NCBI GenBank assembly: GCA_910591455.2 | Contig: OU342806.1 | Location: 16,498,841-16,562,840, forward strand | From: Pholis gunnellus | Lineage: Eukaryota > Chordata > Actinopteri > Perciformes > Pholidae | Reading direction: 5' to 3' | DNA length: 64,000 bases | In this document: positions 46,101-58,592 of the stretch, piece by piece | How positions within the stretch are numbered: the stretch's first letter is position 1 | How the letters are laid out: every line of letters starts with the position of its first letter | The notes under the pieces: model-generated | Databases searched by the model: none | Seen by the model: the letters and a program-made list of their open reading frames with translations, nothing else | Told to the model about the DNA's origin: nothing | Made by a program: the position numbers and the translations under genes

Positions 46101-49100
46101 CCAGTTAACCCCTCCCTCGCCTTCCCGCAGACACATAACACGGAAAAACAGAAAGAGTAAAAGTATACAGGAGCACAAAACAAGGCACCAATAAATTAAA
46201 ATGATAACCCCTCTTTTTTTTAAAACACAACAACAACAAAATCTATTCAACAGAATTAAATACATTATGAACCCTAAGAATCTGCAATGCTGTTAAAAAG
46301 CAAAAAAAAAATCAAAAACAAAACCCAAACAAACGGAACAGACAGGAGAAAAAGTTAAATAAAAACACTTTGGCAGATTATTAATTTTTAGTTACAATCA
46401 AGTAGTAAATAAATCCAGTGCTCTTGAGTACAAATAAATTCATATATAGTCAACACTCCTTTTTTCCCCCAGAGGTTTATGTACATCTTTTTTTACAGAT
46501 ACATTTAAAACATTATCAAAAGGTTTTTGCTGTATGAAAACGTATTTACAAGTCATGATTCAAAACCATTGGACTGTACCATTGGACCCCCAACCCCCTC
46601 CCTTTTATTTCCTCCCCTCCTAAGAACGTTATCTCTTTACACAGTGCAGAAGGCTTCTTGAAAAGTTTTGTGCAACAAACAGCGTAAAAAAATGCCTGTC
46701 GTATGGCTGTGGAATGGACTGAGGCCCAAATGGTTTTTGAGATTTCCTTGCAGGCAATGACACCAGCGACATTTTGGTAGACAGTTAAAAAAAAAAAAAA
46801 ATTGGAGCCAATACTTTCTTATATTTGCAGTGATTATCTTCTACCTCAATCACTGTCGAAGTAAAATGCCCAAATATATGACAACACGGTTATTTATCAA
46901 AATGTTGCTTGTGTATGTCATCATCCCAAAACTCAACAGGAGTTACACACAGACTTCACAACTTCCCCATTGCGCGCTTCTTCCCCCCAACCTTCATTTT
47001 ACACTGACTGGTATAAAAAGGTAGGTGACTGAACATTACCCTTCAAGTAATCAAACAGCAAGATGATCAAATATGAAACAGAGAATGGCTTGGCAACGAG
47101 AGAGAGAGAGAGAAAGAGCAAAAACTACAACTCACAGACTAATAGTCCAAAAAACACATGATAATAAGAGGAACCAGTTGTTTAAGGTGTAGGAGAGTCA
47201 CTGGGTCAACAACAGCTAATTGCCAGCCAAGTAGAGTCAATGAGGGCTCCTTCCAAAGTCCAGAACTATATCTGGGGGGTGAAGGGGGTGGGGGTGGTTC
47301 TTCTGGCTTGTTCGCCTGTTTGCTGGTTTTTTTTCCAGCTCTAGGGGGTTCCAGTTTATTTTCTCCAGTGCTTTCTTCCAGTGTGTGTGTGTGGGTGTGT
47401 GTGTGTGTTCCTGTCTACCAAAAGACTGATAGCCCTTGCCAAAGGAATGTCGATGGCTAAGATGAAGATGGGAGGGCAAGAGAATGAGAGTGCACAGAGA
47501 CAGCAACGCCGACTTTGCTGTGCAAACTAAAGCTCAGTAGTATAACAACCATTCAAATACTCAAGGTTTCACAGCTGGCATTACTTTTGATACAGTGCAT
47601 GATGAAGTGAAGTGGTGGAGAGAGGTGAGTGATGTTAAAGCAGTCAGTGCATCCGGGGTCAGATTCTCTTGTCAGAAAAGACTGGAAGCAACCAATTAGA
47701 AGATCACAGAGAGGAGGAGAGGGACAAGCGACGGGATGGTTAAAAACAGGGAGCACAAATCAGGAACACTACGATTACAGCATGCAATTATATTGGATTA
47801 TGGGTTATCATGGCTGTTAGGACTCGCTAAAATCAGCTAATAATGTAACATTGTTCCCATAAAATAAACCAGATGCCACCTTGTCATGGATGTTTGACAT
47901 AACCTAGTTGTGATAGTAACCTGCCTATTATACGTTAGGGTTTGATCTAGTAGCAATATCCCAATGCTTTATGAGTGTCGCAGTTAAATCTATAGATGAA
48001 TCAGCTAAAATTAACACAGGAATTTGACCTCAGAATAACATATGAACATAAAAACACACAATTAATTCTTCTTCGACCTCTTCAGCATGAGGCAGAGTGC
48101 TCAACTTGATCCATTTAACTTCAGTCGGTTGTTTATGGAGTTGACAGGTAGTGAAAATATGACTATGCCGTCATTTGGGCATTGATCCGCTTCTGAACGA
48201 TTCCTGAAAGTATGAATCAAGAATGTCCAGACAGCATACTGTCTAAGCATGTCCTCTTCAATTACTACCTACTATATGATGAATGACGAAAGTCCCTTGC
48301 TGGACTTTCTCAGCGTCCTTCAGTAGAAACGGCTGCTCTCAAGGTGGCCACCAAGTGGACCAGCCAATCTGTCTTCCCACTTTAGCAATAATAACTTTTC
48401 TACGATGCCACGCTCAGTCACCTCAATAAATAAGCAATTTCTTCTCCTAACTGTTAACCCTCAGCATTGGAACTCCATTAGACCTGCAGCAAACATGGAC
48501 ACAAGGGAAACGTGGAGAGCAGCGCTGGCTCAGCCCAGGGTTCAATACAGCAGCGGGTTTGTGAATTCTTTTAATCTAAAACTCACAAATATATCTGACC
48601 TGTTTTATCTTTCTGGGCATTTTACATCATCTTCATCTTTCCTTTAGGACAAAAAACTAGGAAATTGTGATTCATAACAACTCCCACAGCCATCGCACCC
48701 ACTGAAAATATTGGAAAATGACCACAAACTGACACAGTGCAGCCGTGTCAATTGAAGCGGTTTCCTTCATGTCAATCCTACGTTCTGCCAAAACACCCAA
48801 ACGCTGCATGTAGCTACCAAACCAGTCAAATGCATTTTATTTGGCTCCATCTGTGCAAGGTTAAGATGAAGGAACATGGCCTTCCCGTTGTGCTCAATCC
48901 TCCTCCCATTAGATAGACGAAGGGGGATGTAGTGCTGGAGAGGACTATAATTTACCTGTCTAGAATGCCACTTGTCTCATACATTACATACAAATCCCCC
49001 TCTGTGCATCATAAACTGAGAGGAGAGAGAGCCATCCTTCTGAGGGCGGTGAAAGGGAATGAGTGGCAGAATACGGCGACACAACATCAGCAGAAATCTG

Positions 49101-50415
49101 CCCAAATAAATGGCCCACTACTCACAAACCTGTTTGCATACAGTACAGTTTAGTCTGAATCCTGGCAGTCATTTCCTGTCTACCTTTGTCTTCGACTTTT
49201 TCTTGCTTCATCCCCTGTGGTTACCCGAGCATCCACACTGAGCAAACATTTCCAGGAAACAGTGAGAACCATGAATAATAACTACCATTAATCAACTGTA
49301 TGCACAACCTGTCTGTATAGTAAGATGAATGCATATGCGGTGCATATACTGAGGCTAAGTTGGAAGACGTTAATGGTTGCATTCTAGACTTGTTTTTGCT
49401 CATTAAAAAGACGGGACAAACAAAAGCATTTCTTAGCTTAGCTCAGCTGAAATGCAACATTGTTCAAATGTGTTATTCTGAGAATGGAAGACCAGTGTTT
49501 TAGGTATACCTCTATACCTTATATAATGCCTTATAAGTGTGCTCAACACCTTCAAGATGCCCTTTATTGACACTCAACGACGTCTCGAATAGGAAAGTTG
49601 TAATTCTGCCATAACTACTTGTAACAGATATCATATTAACTTGTCATAACGGCCTATAGTAATTCACTACTACAATGCATTATGAGCAATTATTGCGATA
49701 GACACGGGGCATAAATTCCATCTGATTCAATGAGCTGGAAGCTTGTCTGTGGCAAGCCAATGGAAGATCAGCTCTTTACGCTGGTTTACACGCTTCCTCT
49801 CTATCCAGCCTTCAAATCAAATCAGTGCTCGGCTCAGTCAGCCTCGGCGTATTACTCATCTGCTCATACAAAACAGGGCCTTTAACAACCACGCTGAACT
49901 GAACTGTCAGTGACAGCGGAAAGTGATTTCTTCCAAGTGGGCTCTTTTTTCTACTGCATCTCATCCAGAAAACACACAGACACATTGTTAAAAGACGGGG
50001 AAGTTATCATGCTAAGAAACACCAAAGGCAGTGCTGTGAGGTCACTGAAACTCTGGGATTGATCATTGTGGCGAAGTTGCGAAACCAAGTCATGTCAAAT
50101 CAAAAAGAAATGTGATGTCGTTGGAGCTGCTGTGTACGCGTGAAAGCAATGCAGTGTTAATTAAAGACTATTGGAGCCAAAAATTCAGAAACAAGGGTAA
50201 ACACTCACACTCTGCAGTTGTCTATTGCTAATCATATTTGTGTCAGTAGCTGCTTGCTTTCTCATACTGCATGTCTACAGGATTCCAATATAGCATGTGC
50301 AACTGCATTTAAATGCATACAGATCCAGTAATCCCATAAAATGTTTATTTCCAATATAATGATTACAAGAAAATAATTATTTTCGTGTTTTCATGCTCCA
50401 TGCTGGGGTTGAAAG

Positions 50416-51380
50416 TAGGGATGCAACAATACCGATGTCGGGCCGATACTGCTTCAAATAGCTGGATTTGGTGACAATAGGGCCACTCTATTCAATTCCA
50501 TGTTGATATGTAATTATTATAATTATGAATTATAATTGGCGATTAAGTTTTGACCAATTTGTTGCTGCATTAAAAAGGTTTACTTGAACTGTAATCTCTG
50601 TGGTTTCCGAGGATCGTGGTTATATCTGGACCCTGGTCTTCCTCCTGCCACTATCTTCATCATTAGTAGTCGCGTTGCTTGCTGTTGCCGATACCGTTAC
50701 TGCTTTTGTTACCATAGTTATTCTACTATATCCACTTCTGCTGTTATTACTAGTAATTGTAATGTTTCCATCATTATTCAGCCTACTACTCTCGTTATAT
50801 GAATCATTTCTATCGTATGCATTGAATGTGTAACTCTGTTCTGTCATTGTGTACACATGACATCTATCACACTTCTGTCCATCCTGGGAGAGGGATCCCT
50901 CCTCTGTTGCTCTCCCTAAGGTCTCCTCCTCTTTTCTCCCTGTTAAAGAGGTTTTCCTGTTCCGATGTGAGGGTCCCGGGACAGAGGATGTTGCATGTCT
51001 ACAGATTGTAATGCCCTCTGAGGCAAATTTGTGATTTTGGACTATGCAAAATAAATTGAATTGAATTAATCTCTGTTCATTTTGAAACATGTTTACAAAA
51101 ATGCTGGTGTACAATTCATTAATTTAATATCAAACAACAATTTAGTAAATGTATATCCATGTATCTATTTGCTACATTTTATCTTACAAAGTTGGGAGAG
51201 CAATGTTTAATTAAAGCCTGATGTTTCCTAAAAGAATGATCTCAGTCACTTCCACACAGTGAGGCATACAGCTATTAATCAAATACTGGCATCGCAACAG
51301 TACTCAGTATCGGCCGATACCCAAAACCAAGGCATAGCTATCGGTATCGTGACAGAAAAAGTCGGATTGGTGCATCCCTA
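50416..51380. mobile_element. hAT-like TIR element interrupted by a LINE insertion
   Basis: The left end TAGGGATGCAACAATACCGA and the reverse complement of the right end, TAGGGATGCACCAATCCGAC, are inverted repeats, with a further GATACCGAT match inside. The flanks GTTGAAAG and GTTTAATT share 5 of 8 bases. The element is split by the insertion at 50602-51067; without it about 490 bases remain, with no coding capacity. Confidence 0.75.
50602..51067 (+). mobile_element. 5'-truncated LINE 3' end inserted into the hAT-like element
   Basis: The block CTGGGAGAGGGATCCCTCCT, CTCTGAGGCAAATTTGTGAT and the tail AAATAAATTGAATTGAATT are the familiar 3' end of a fish LINE (probably L2/CR1-like). The exact 9-base direct repeat AATCTCTGT flanks it at 50593-50601 and 51068-51076, a target-site duplication that defines the boundaries. 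Confidence 0.8.
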
Positions 51381-52487
51381 GTTTAATTAAAGTTATAGAG
51401 CTCAGTACCTCAAAGCACCGTAGTCACAGGAAGGTGTTTTTGTGACACTCTGTCTGAAGTTTTACCTCTAAAATATTGATGGGAGCAATCGCAAACAAAA
51501 AGTCAGGAACACATGTGAGTCCTAACACCCACCGCAAATGAACAAACAATCCCAAGTTCATTATCGACTATACTCAAACCTCTGATACCAGGAGACAGGA
51601 TTACCCATAATCCATTGCCTTTTCTGCCCTGCTGCTTTTTTGCCTCGAGGCACTACCCTCTGGTGGCACAAATCCTCCTATTCCCCTCAAAAAACACAAA
51701 AAAACACACCCTCCTTAACTCTTTCACCTCGAAATCACCTCCAAACATGCAGACAACCCCATCATTTTCTTTCGTCCCCTTGGCTATATTTAGCTTTTCC
51801 TGCCTACTATAGAATATGTCAAGGGGTGGAATCTGAGAGTGTGAAAAAGGATGACATTGCCCTGTTTTTAAAAAATCTGTCGTGTCAACTCAAGATGTAA
51901 AGGGAACTATGAATAAAAAAGAACCTCCTTGCCTACTACTGTATATATCCTTGCAAAGTTGAACAAATCTGCCCGTCCTACTGTAGCACTGAGAGACGCC
52001 GATAACATATTTACAACAGAACAAACACATACAAATAAATAAAAACGTCACAATATGAGGAATTAAAATGAATGCATGCCGGCTTTTTCCCCCTGTACGG
52101 TGGCCAGACAGCCTTCTATTTACAATGTGCACTGAGGCAGCCAAATGAGGTTAGTTTAAACAAATTCATCAAGCAGCATTTTACACACCACTACAGCTAA
52201 CAAGAGGCAGAGAGAGAAGAGAGGAGGGGAGACTACTAATAAACTAGCACTAAGGGAAGCAGTAGTGGCTAGTAGTGGTAGTAATGTTACTCCAGTGGAG
52301 GAAATAGGAGAGGAAGGGGGATTTACAAGATGTATGTCATCCCTGCTCCTCAAAAGGGGAGGCAAAATGAGGAATCCTTCTCTTTCTCCTCTGCGTTGTA
52401 CTGGCCTCTTTAGTAGTGGTGTAGAGGCTGTGGTGAGAGGAGGGGCCAGGATGGGAATGGGGAGGGGGGCAGTCTGCATCCCCCCCC

Positions 52488-52526
52488 TCAGGGATAGCCA
52501 TCATCCTCCAGACTGAGTGCCACGCG
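52488..52526 (-). CDS. lrp8: lrp8 terminal coding exon
   Basis: On the minus strand TGCTGTTTGCAG is followed by 12 codons, RVALSLEDDGYP, and TGA at 52488-52490. The sequence is nearly identical to the C-terminus of mammalian LRP8. It joins the previous exon in phase 0 directly after VYPA. No exon equivalent to the roughly 59-residue alternatively spliced mammalian tail insert was found in the intervening 2 kb. Confidence 0.92.
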   Translation of the reverse strand, partial: RVALSLEDDGYP

Positions 52527-54231
52527 CTGCAAACAGCAGATAAAAAGACTGTTACCACAGCAGGCTGGTGAAGGTGAGAGAGAGAGAGAGAGAGAGAGAA
52601 GTGAGACACACAAAAAGAAAACAGTAGCATGATGGACAGGGAATAAAGAAAGACATCAGGAAAAAACAAAAAGAGATTCAAGTCTAAACGGCACCCAGAA
52701 CAGAAATGGCAGGTTCATATAGAATCCATTCTCCTGCTCTTTCTTGCGGTCCACGCTCCTCTCTCTGACCTTCCTCCTCTCCACTTTTTAATCCCCCCCC
52801 CCCCCGCCCCATCATTCCCTCCTTCTCTGGATGCTCCTATGCAAGGAATGTAGGATGCTTGCCTACGGCTTCAGATGTCTGGCCCACATAATGCCAGCCT
52901 GATTTCTCTGGCTGTCTGAGTTGCCACAGTGCCACAAAAGGAAAAAAGGAAAGAGGAGGACAGGAGACGAAGAAAACAAGTACAAAAAATTAAAAGGCAA
53001 TAAAATAGGTTTGTGCAGATAATAAAACAGAGACCAGAGAGAGAGAGAGTAGGGTTCCCTCACCGAGGGTGGTTGTTAATTCGACCTTGAATCTTAATAT
53101 GACTCAGTCGTGCACCTGTTTCCTGTGTGTGTGTGTGTGTGTCTCCAGCCTGACATCATGCCAATGATTCCCAGAATTCTTTGCCTCCTTTCTCACTGGA
53201 GCAACACAAAGCAATCTGTGTTACCATGCCAACCGATCAAAGCACCAGACTCCCAACCCCCTATAATCCTTTTTGGCCGTCCTTCCCCGCTGGCTTTCCG
53301 ATACCTAAAACAACAAATGTATTCAATACATGTCATAAGTGTTCAAGACATTTAAGTGCATTTCTGCGCCAATCGCAGCTCTGGCATTGTTTCCGGAGAC
53401 ATGCAGAAAAAAAAAATGCAGCTTGATGCCCTAATAAGTGATTCTCAAAACAGTGCAGTCTGCAACACATGAGATGTGGACATTCATGGTTTCTGCAACT
53501 GCACTGAAGACACAACATTAGTTTGGACTGTCCTTGGTTCTGATTTGCGCTCCCTTTGTTGAGCTCCGTGTCTTATTTACACTGTAACAACAAAATAAAA
53601 TCAACTCACTGTAAGGGCAATGCCATGATGTTACTATGCACTCAAAAATCCAATTTATTTGCAGAATGGTCTGGTCCGGTGCTCAGCTGTCTGAGGGGAC
53701 GATAGAGCTATAGTCCTCTTTCTCCTCACCCAACGCTAAAATCATTTTATTCTAAGAAATCAAACGCCCCCCCCCCCCCATCATGCATCTCTATTTTTCA
53801 TAGCTGCACTGCATCAAGACAGCAGCAAAATCATTTAAGCCCCTCTAATTTCTGAATGACCCTTTGTTATCATGTTTAGCAGCAAACGTAACAAAAGAAA
53901 CATCCACAAAATTCCTCTCTGACAAGGCTGCTACCGTGTGGCACATATTTTCTGTTGCCTAGTGACCGTGTTGAGAAATTAAGATTTTTTTTTTCTCGCA
54001 CCAGCTGCTTCTGCAAACAAGGATGATATGCGTCTGTGTAAGGAGTTTCGTCAAGAAACGGCGGCCTCGTAAACAAACGTGTCGACCAGTAACAGAACAA
54101 ACACGCCAATAATCAGACAAACGAACACAACGGCTGGTTGGCAACAAAGAAGCGATGGTGATAAACGAATGCACTGTATGATTATGATCATGTAGGTGAA
54201 ATAAATGTGAACATAATGTACTAGTGAAGGG

Positions 54232-54277
<46 letters not shown>

Positions 54278-57200
54278 ATTAGTGTTTTCAGTGATCACTG
54301 CAAAAATGATGTGTGAGATTGTGGGAGTGTGCAAGCCTGTTCCTTCTTTCCGCCAGGCCTGCATGTGCAACAAACAGGCTTTTACAAACCCCGCTCATCC
54401 TCCCACACCCCAAATATTCCAAACTCCTTCCTTTCCTCTGCAGCGCCTCTCATTTGCTGCTGGAGAGCATCGGCGCCCCCGAGTACCAGTGAGAGTTGCT
54501 GTCTGTGACACCGCCCCCTAGAGGAAGCGCTATGAACGGCTGACTGTGGCTGCCACTCACTGCTGGATACACGTGACCAATGGACTCGCTGTGTCGCCCG
54601 ATGTGGATTTCGTCGTCGTCGTCCTCCGTGGTTTTGCGGTAAACCGGGTTGTCGAAGTTCATGCTCTTGGTGTTCTTGCGCCGCCAGTTGCGCCAAATCA
54701 GGTATCCGCCGGTGCAGAGTAATCCGATGACCACTGTGGCAAGGATAGGGACTGCATGTGTTTAACACACACAACAACAACAACACACGGCGGGAGCGTT
54801 AACACAGCCCAGGGGACACAGAGCAGCGCTTTAAGCACTCACACATACAAACACACCTCACACACTTTCCTTTATGCACTGAGGGCTCATTGTTCTCTGC
54901 CTTTATTTTTCAAAATTGCACATAATCTAATGCACACCTGTGAGACAGGTTCGTAGGGGAATCAGATCAAGAGGAAAAAGATGGTGGACTTCCACACACT
55001 AACTAGGAATTCATTTGTGTTCATTTTGTTGTTTAAAATATTTGAACATGTTTTGTTTGTAATGTATTCAAGGTAAAAGTATGTAAAAAGACTCTTTACT
55101 CTCCAATATGCAGCAAATATGCTCAACGTTGCTCGCCACAAGACTTTATTTACTGTTGCTAAACTGCAGTGATCAGCGTCATCTTGCAGAGGACATCCAA
55201 TCCTTGTGGAAATCCGTTTAGGATTATCCACCGTGTTTTACATTGGAAGTGGGCCACCGTGCCAGGAAAAAAGACCACCTCTGTGAACATTAGTGAAAGT
55301 TGGGTCTGAAATAAAACACCAACACGAGGAGCAAAGGGGGTATTTCACACAGCCAATGCTATATGTTTAATAGGTGAGGCCATTGTTTAGGCATTCATCT
55401 AAAAACTTAATTGATCACAGGACAAGACAGGATAACCACTGTGGCTGTGGGAAACCCTGTATATCCATCCATCTACTATTTAAATAGAAAATCCATATAC
55501 TTTTGAGGACAATGAGCCTTCATATTGTATACATACATTCTATTACATTCCTATGAAGTCTCAATCTTACAGAATGATCAAAACACATAAATATGAATGC
55601 ACGTGCACAATTAGCAACGATGAATGCCTGCATGCATCATCACACACCCCACATCCACACACTCAAACACAAGTACATGCGTACACAATGACTGAACCAC
55701 CATCGAATCCTGTAGTATTCAGGTCCTGAAGGAAGTGATTTTTTTTTTTTTTTACAAATCAAAGCCCTGCAAGGTTACTTAACTGTCATCTTGTGGTACA
55801 GTTGGGCTATGATTTATATTTTTGCACTAGCCTGGGGGAAGAAATCAAACACAATCTGCAGACTGTCGGACTCTGGTGTTTTTGGGTGGAATAATGAAAG
55901 ACGAATGGAAAGGGGAAGAGGATGAGAGGCAAAGGGGGATTGGAGAATTTTAAGAGATAAGCTCTGTCTCTCTCTTCTCATTACCATATCAGCATGACTG
56001 CCTAGCTGCCCTTTAGGACCTGTGTGTGTGTGTGTGTGTGTGTGTCTACTTAATGTATGAGTCTATGTGTGTAGAGACCAACAGCCAAGCCAGAGGTGTG
56101 TCAACGAGGAGCGATAAAACAAGTGTGTGAGTGTGTTTTTGTGTGTATGGCATCGTCCGTAGATGTGTCTGCATCCCCTGTGGAAGCCCCATCTAATTGC
56201 TCTTTTGTTGGATAGGCACTTGAGATCCCTGTGTGACTGGGCTGGAAACCCCAGATCATCCTTTGTTCTTCTCTAAATGCTCAATGGTTTAAAAAAAAAA
56301 AGAAGAAAACACCAGCTCTTGTCTCATTTAGAAAAATTTCACTCCAATTAGAGAGCGAGACAACAGCCTGACTTTGGCTAAATACCGATAATCATTGTTG
56401 CCGTTTCCCCTTGTGGAGCTGTGGGTGGGCGTGGTGCATTAACGGATGTGAGCGGAGAACTGGGGTGCAGAAATCCGGCCCTTGTGGACCTCCAACAATA
56501 ATTAACGTTTCAAAGCTGCCAAACAAAAGGCAGAATGGGGGGATTTATGGCTGCAATGAATGGCACGAGGACAGAATGAGAGATGATGTGGAAAGGGTTA
56601 ACGGTCTCCGGGGTAGTTTTAATAAGCTGATATCTCGATCGTCGGGAATGAAAAGAGAAAAAAAAATTGCTTTATGATGTTTTGGAGCTCCCATAATTTA
56701 TCAAAGTATTCAATATTAGGGATGAAAGAGATCGCAATTAGCGACATATGCTGCTACCATGAGGTCATTTGCACATTCAGCTGATTTCTCGGTTAGGTTA
56801 TGCATGAAAGTATTACATATTTCCATAAAATTAGATTATCATTTAAATTAAAGCTAATAGAATAGATTGGCTTTACTAAGCTGGTTTGAACTTGCATTCT
56901 CTTATGCTAGTTGAATTGTAGTACGGTGGCCTAATATTGTTTCTTCTACGCTTCACCGACAAAATTGTTATTTCCCAGGTCAAGATTTCCACGGCTACCA
57001 AGACGAAAACACAATTTTATCGCATTATGCCCCTTTTCCTCCTGTTCAAAATCAGATTCCAGAAACCGTGTGACCCGCTGTCAGTCCACTGGGTCGGTCA
57101 AATAGGTGGACTGATTGCAGTGTGAGCATACTGTATGATCAGAGTGGGAACATGAGCTTAATGCTATAACAGCTGGTCAAATGTGATGACAAAACATGAA

Positions 57201-58539
57201 CTGAATTTCCCCATTTGCTCAGATCTCATTAATAATGACATAATGTGCACATTACAAAGGATTGGCCATCGCTGGCTGACAAGCTTACTGGCCCATAATG
57301 GCCTTTTCTAGCCGTAGGCAAGGAGGCTATTGTTGGATAATACTACAGCTCACTACATTTCCTCAATCACTAAACAGTCATTTTGTGCTCAGCTGAAACC
57401 GACAGATGACACGTTCAAAAGACACAAATTGTAGCTGTTAAATCTGAAATATACAAATTTTAATCAGAGTACAAACTCTCAAACAAACCCAGTCTCACAC
57501 ACATGCAGCCAGACCAATAGAAACACACATTCACACTCAACGTGCAGGACTGGAGCGACAAGCAGAGACGGAGAAGCGAGGAGGGAGAAGCAGGCGGGCA
57601 GAAAGCAAAGGCAACACAGCGAGAAAGTAAAGAGTACTCACCGATAGGAATGACTATCCCCAGGACAGCTACAGTGATGTTGTTACCTATGAGGTAGTGA
57701 TCATTCGCAGCTGAGATGAAGAAGAGAAAGAAAAATAAAACTAAGCAAAAGGTTGTGTTACGCAATACCCTTCCCAAAGGCGTTGCTAGAGAGAGAAACA
57801 CAAGTTTGAAGCATCATGCTGGTAAAAAAAAACAACGTATTTGCATAATATAAGGGCAGCGAATCAATCGGATTTTTGGACTGCTGACTGGCTGTTTTTA
57901 AAAACAGCGTGTGCAAATGAAATGCAGATGAATTATACCAGGATGCCATACAAATGCAAATGAGATGCGTTTCAATACAAGACGAGACAAATGCAATTCC
58001 AGGAGGTAATGCATCAGAATTTGTACTAAAAACTAAAATACATTTATATTTAGGAAGCATCTTTCAGTGGAGGACTGAAACATGGTGGATAGTTGACTGA
58101 CCTTGAGAGTGAATTTCAACACGCAGCTTTGTGTTCCAAGTCACTCTTTTTCTACAGCATGTCTTCATATTGCGTCACAATGCAACACAGTATGCATTTA
58201 TCCTAGACATGCCTTGTAGCCTTACTCCCCTTCAACTCTCACCCCAACAGGTCGGTGAGCAGCGTGACATTAATCCTGCTCCCAACCCTCCCATTAGCAG
58301 CAGGCTAGCCATTAGCCAAAGTGTGATCAGATGGTTATAATGAAGTCTAGTGAGGAAAGATTAACAGAGAAGATCACAGCGCTGGCCCTGCATACTGATT
58401 GGCTCATTTAGAAAGAGACTCTGTGTCGCTGTATGCACAGAAAAGGCACAGATGGGAGGTGACGGATGGGACATACAATTAGGAGATACTTTCTCTCATA
58501 AATACAATCATATAGAGGAAAAATTGCATTTAGATAAAT

Positions 58540-58592
<53 letters not shown>

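Larger units (their letters stand above)
45930..52487 (-). other. lrp8: Probable lrp8 3'UTR and 3' flank
   Basis: This is minus-strand sequence beyond the lrp8 stop codon. No other gene was recognised, and the left part (about 45940-46500) has the AU-rich, U-tract character of a vertebrate 3'UTR end. ATTAAA and TATAAA (minus strand) at 45944-45956 are possible poly(A) signals; many other TTTATT matches on the plus strand are alternatives. A UTR of 6.5 kb would include the nested transposons at 50416-51380, so the actual end may be nearer the stop. Confidence 0.35.

Noticed and set aside
50600..50833. Hydrophobic frames resembling a membrane protein
   Set aside because: They lie inside the LINE 3' end, a pyrimidine-rich non-coding repeat.
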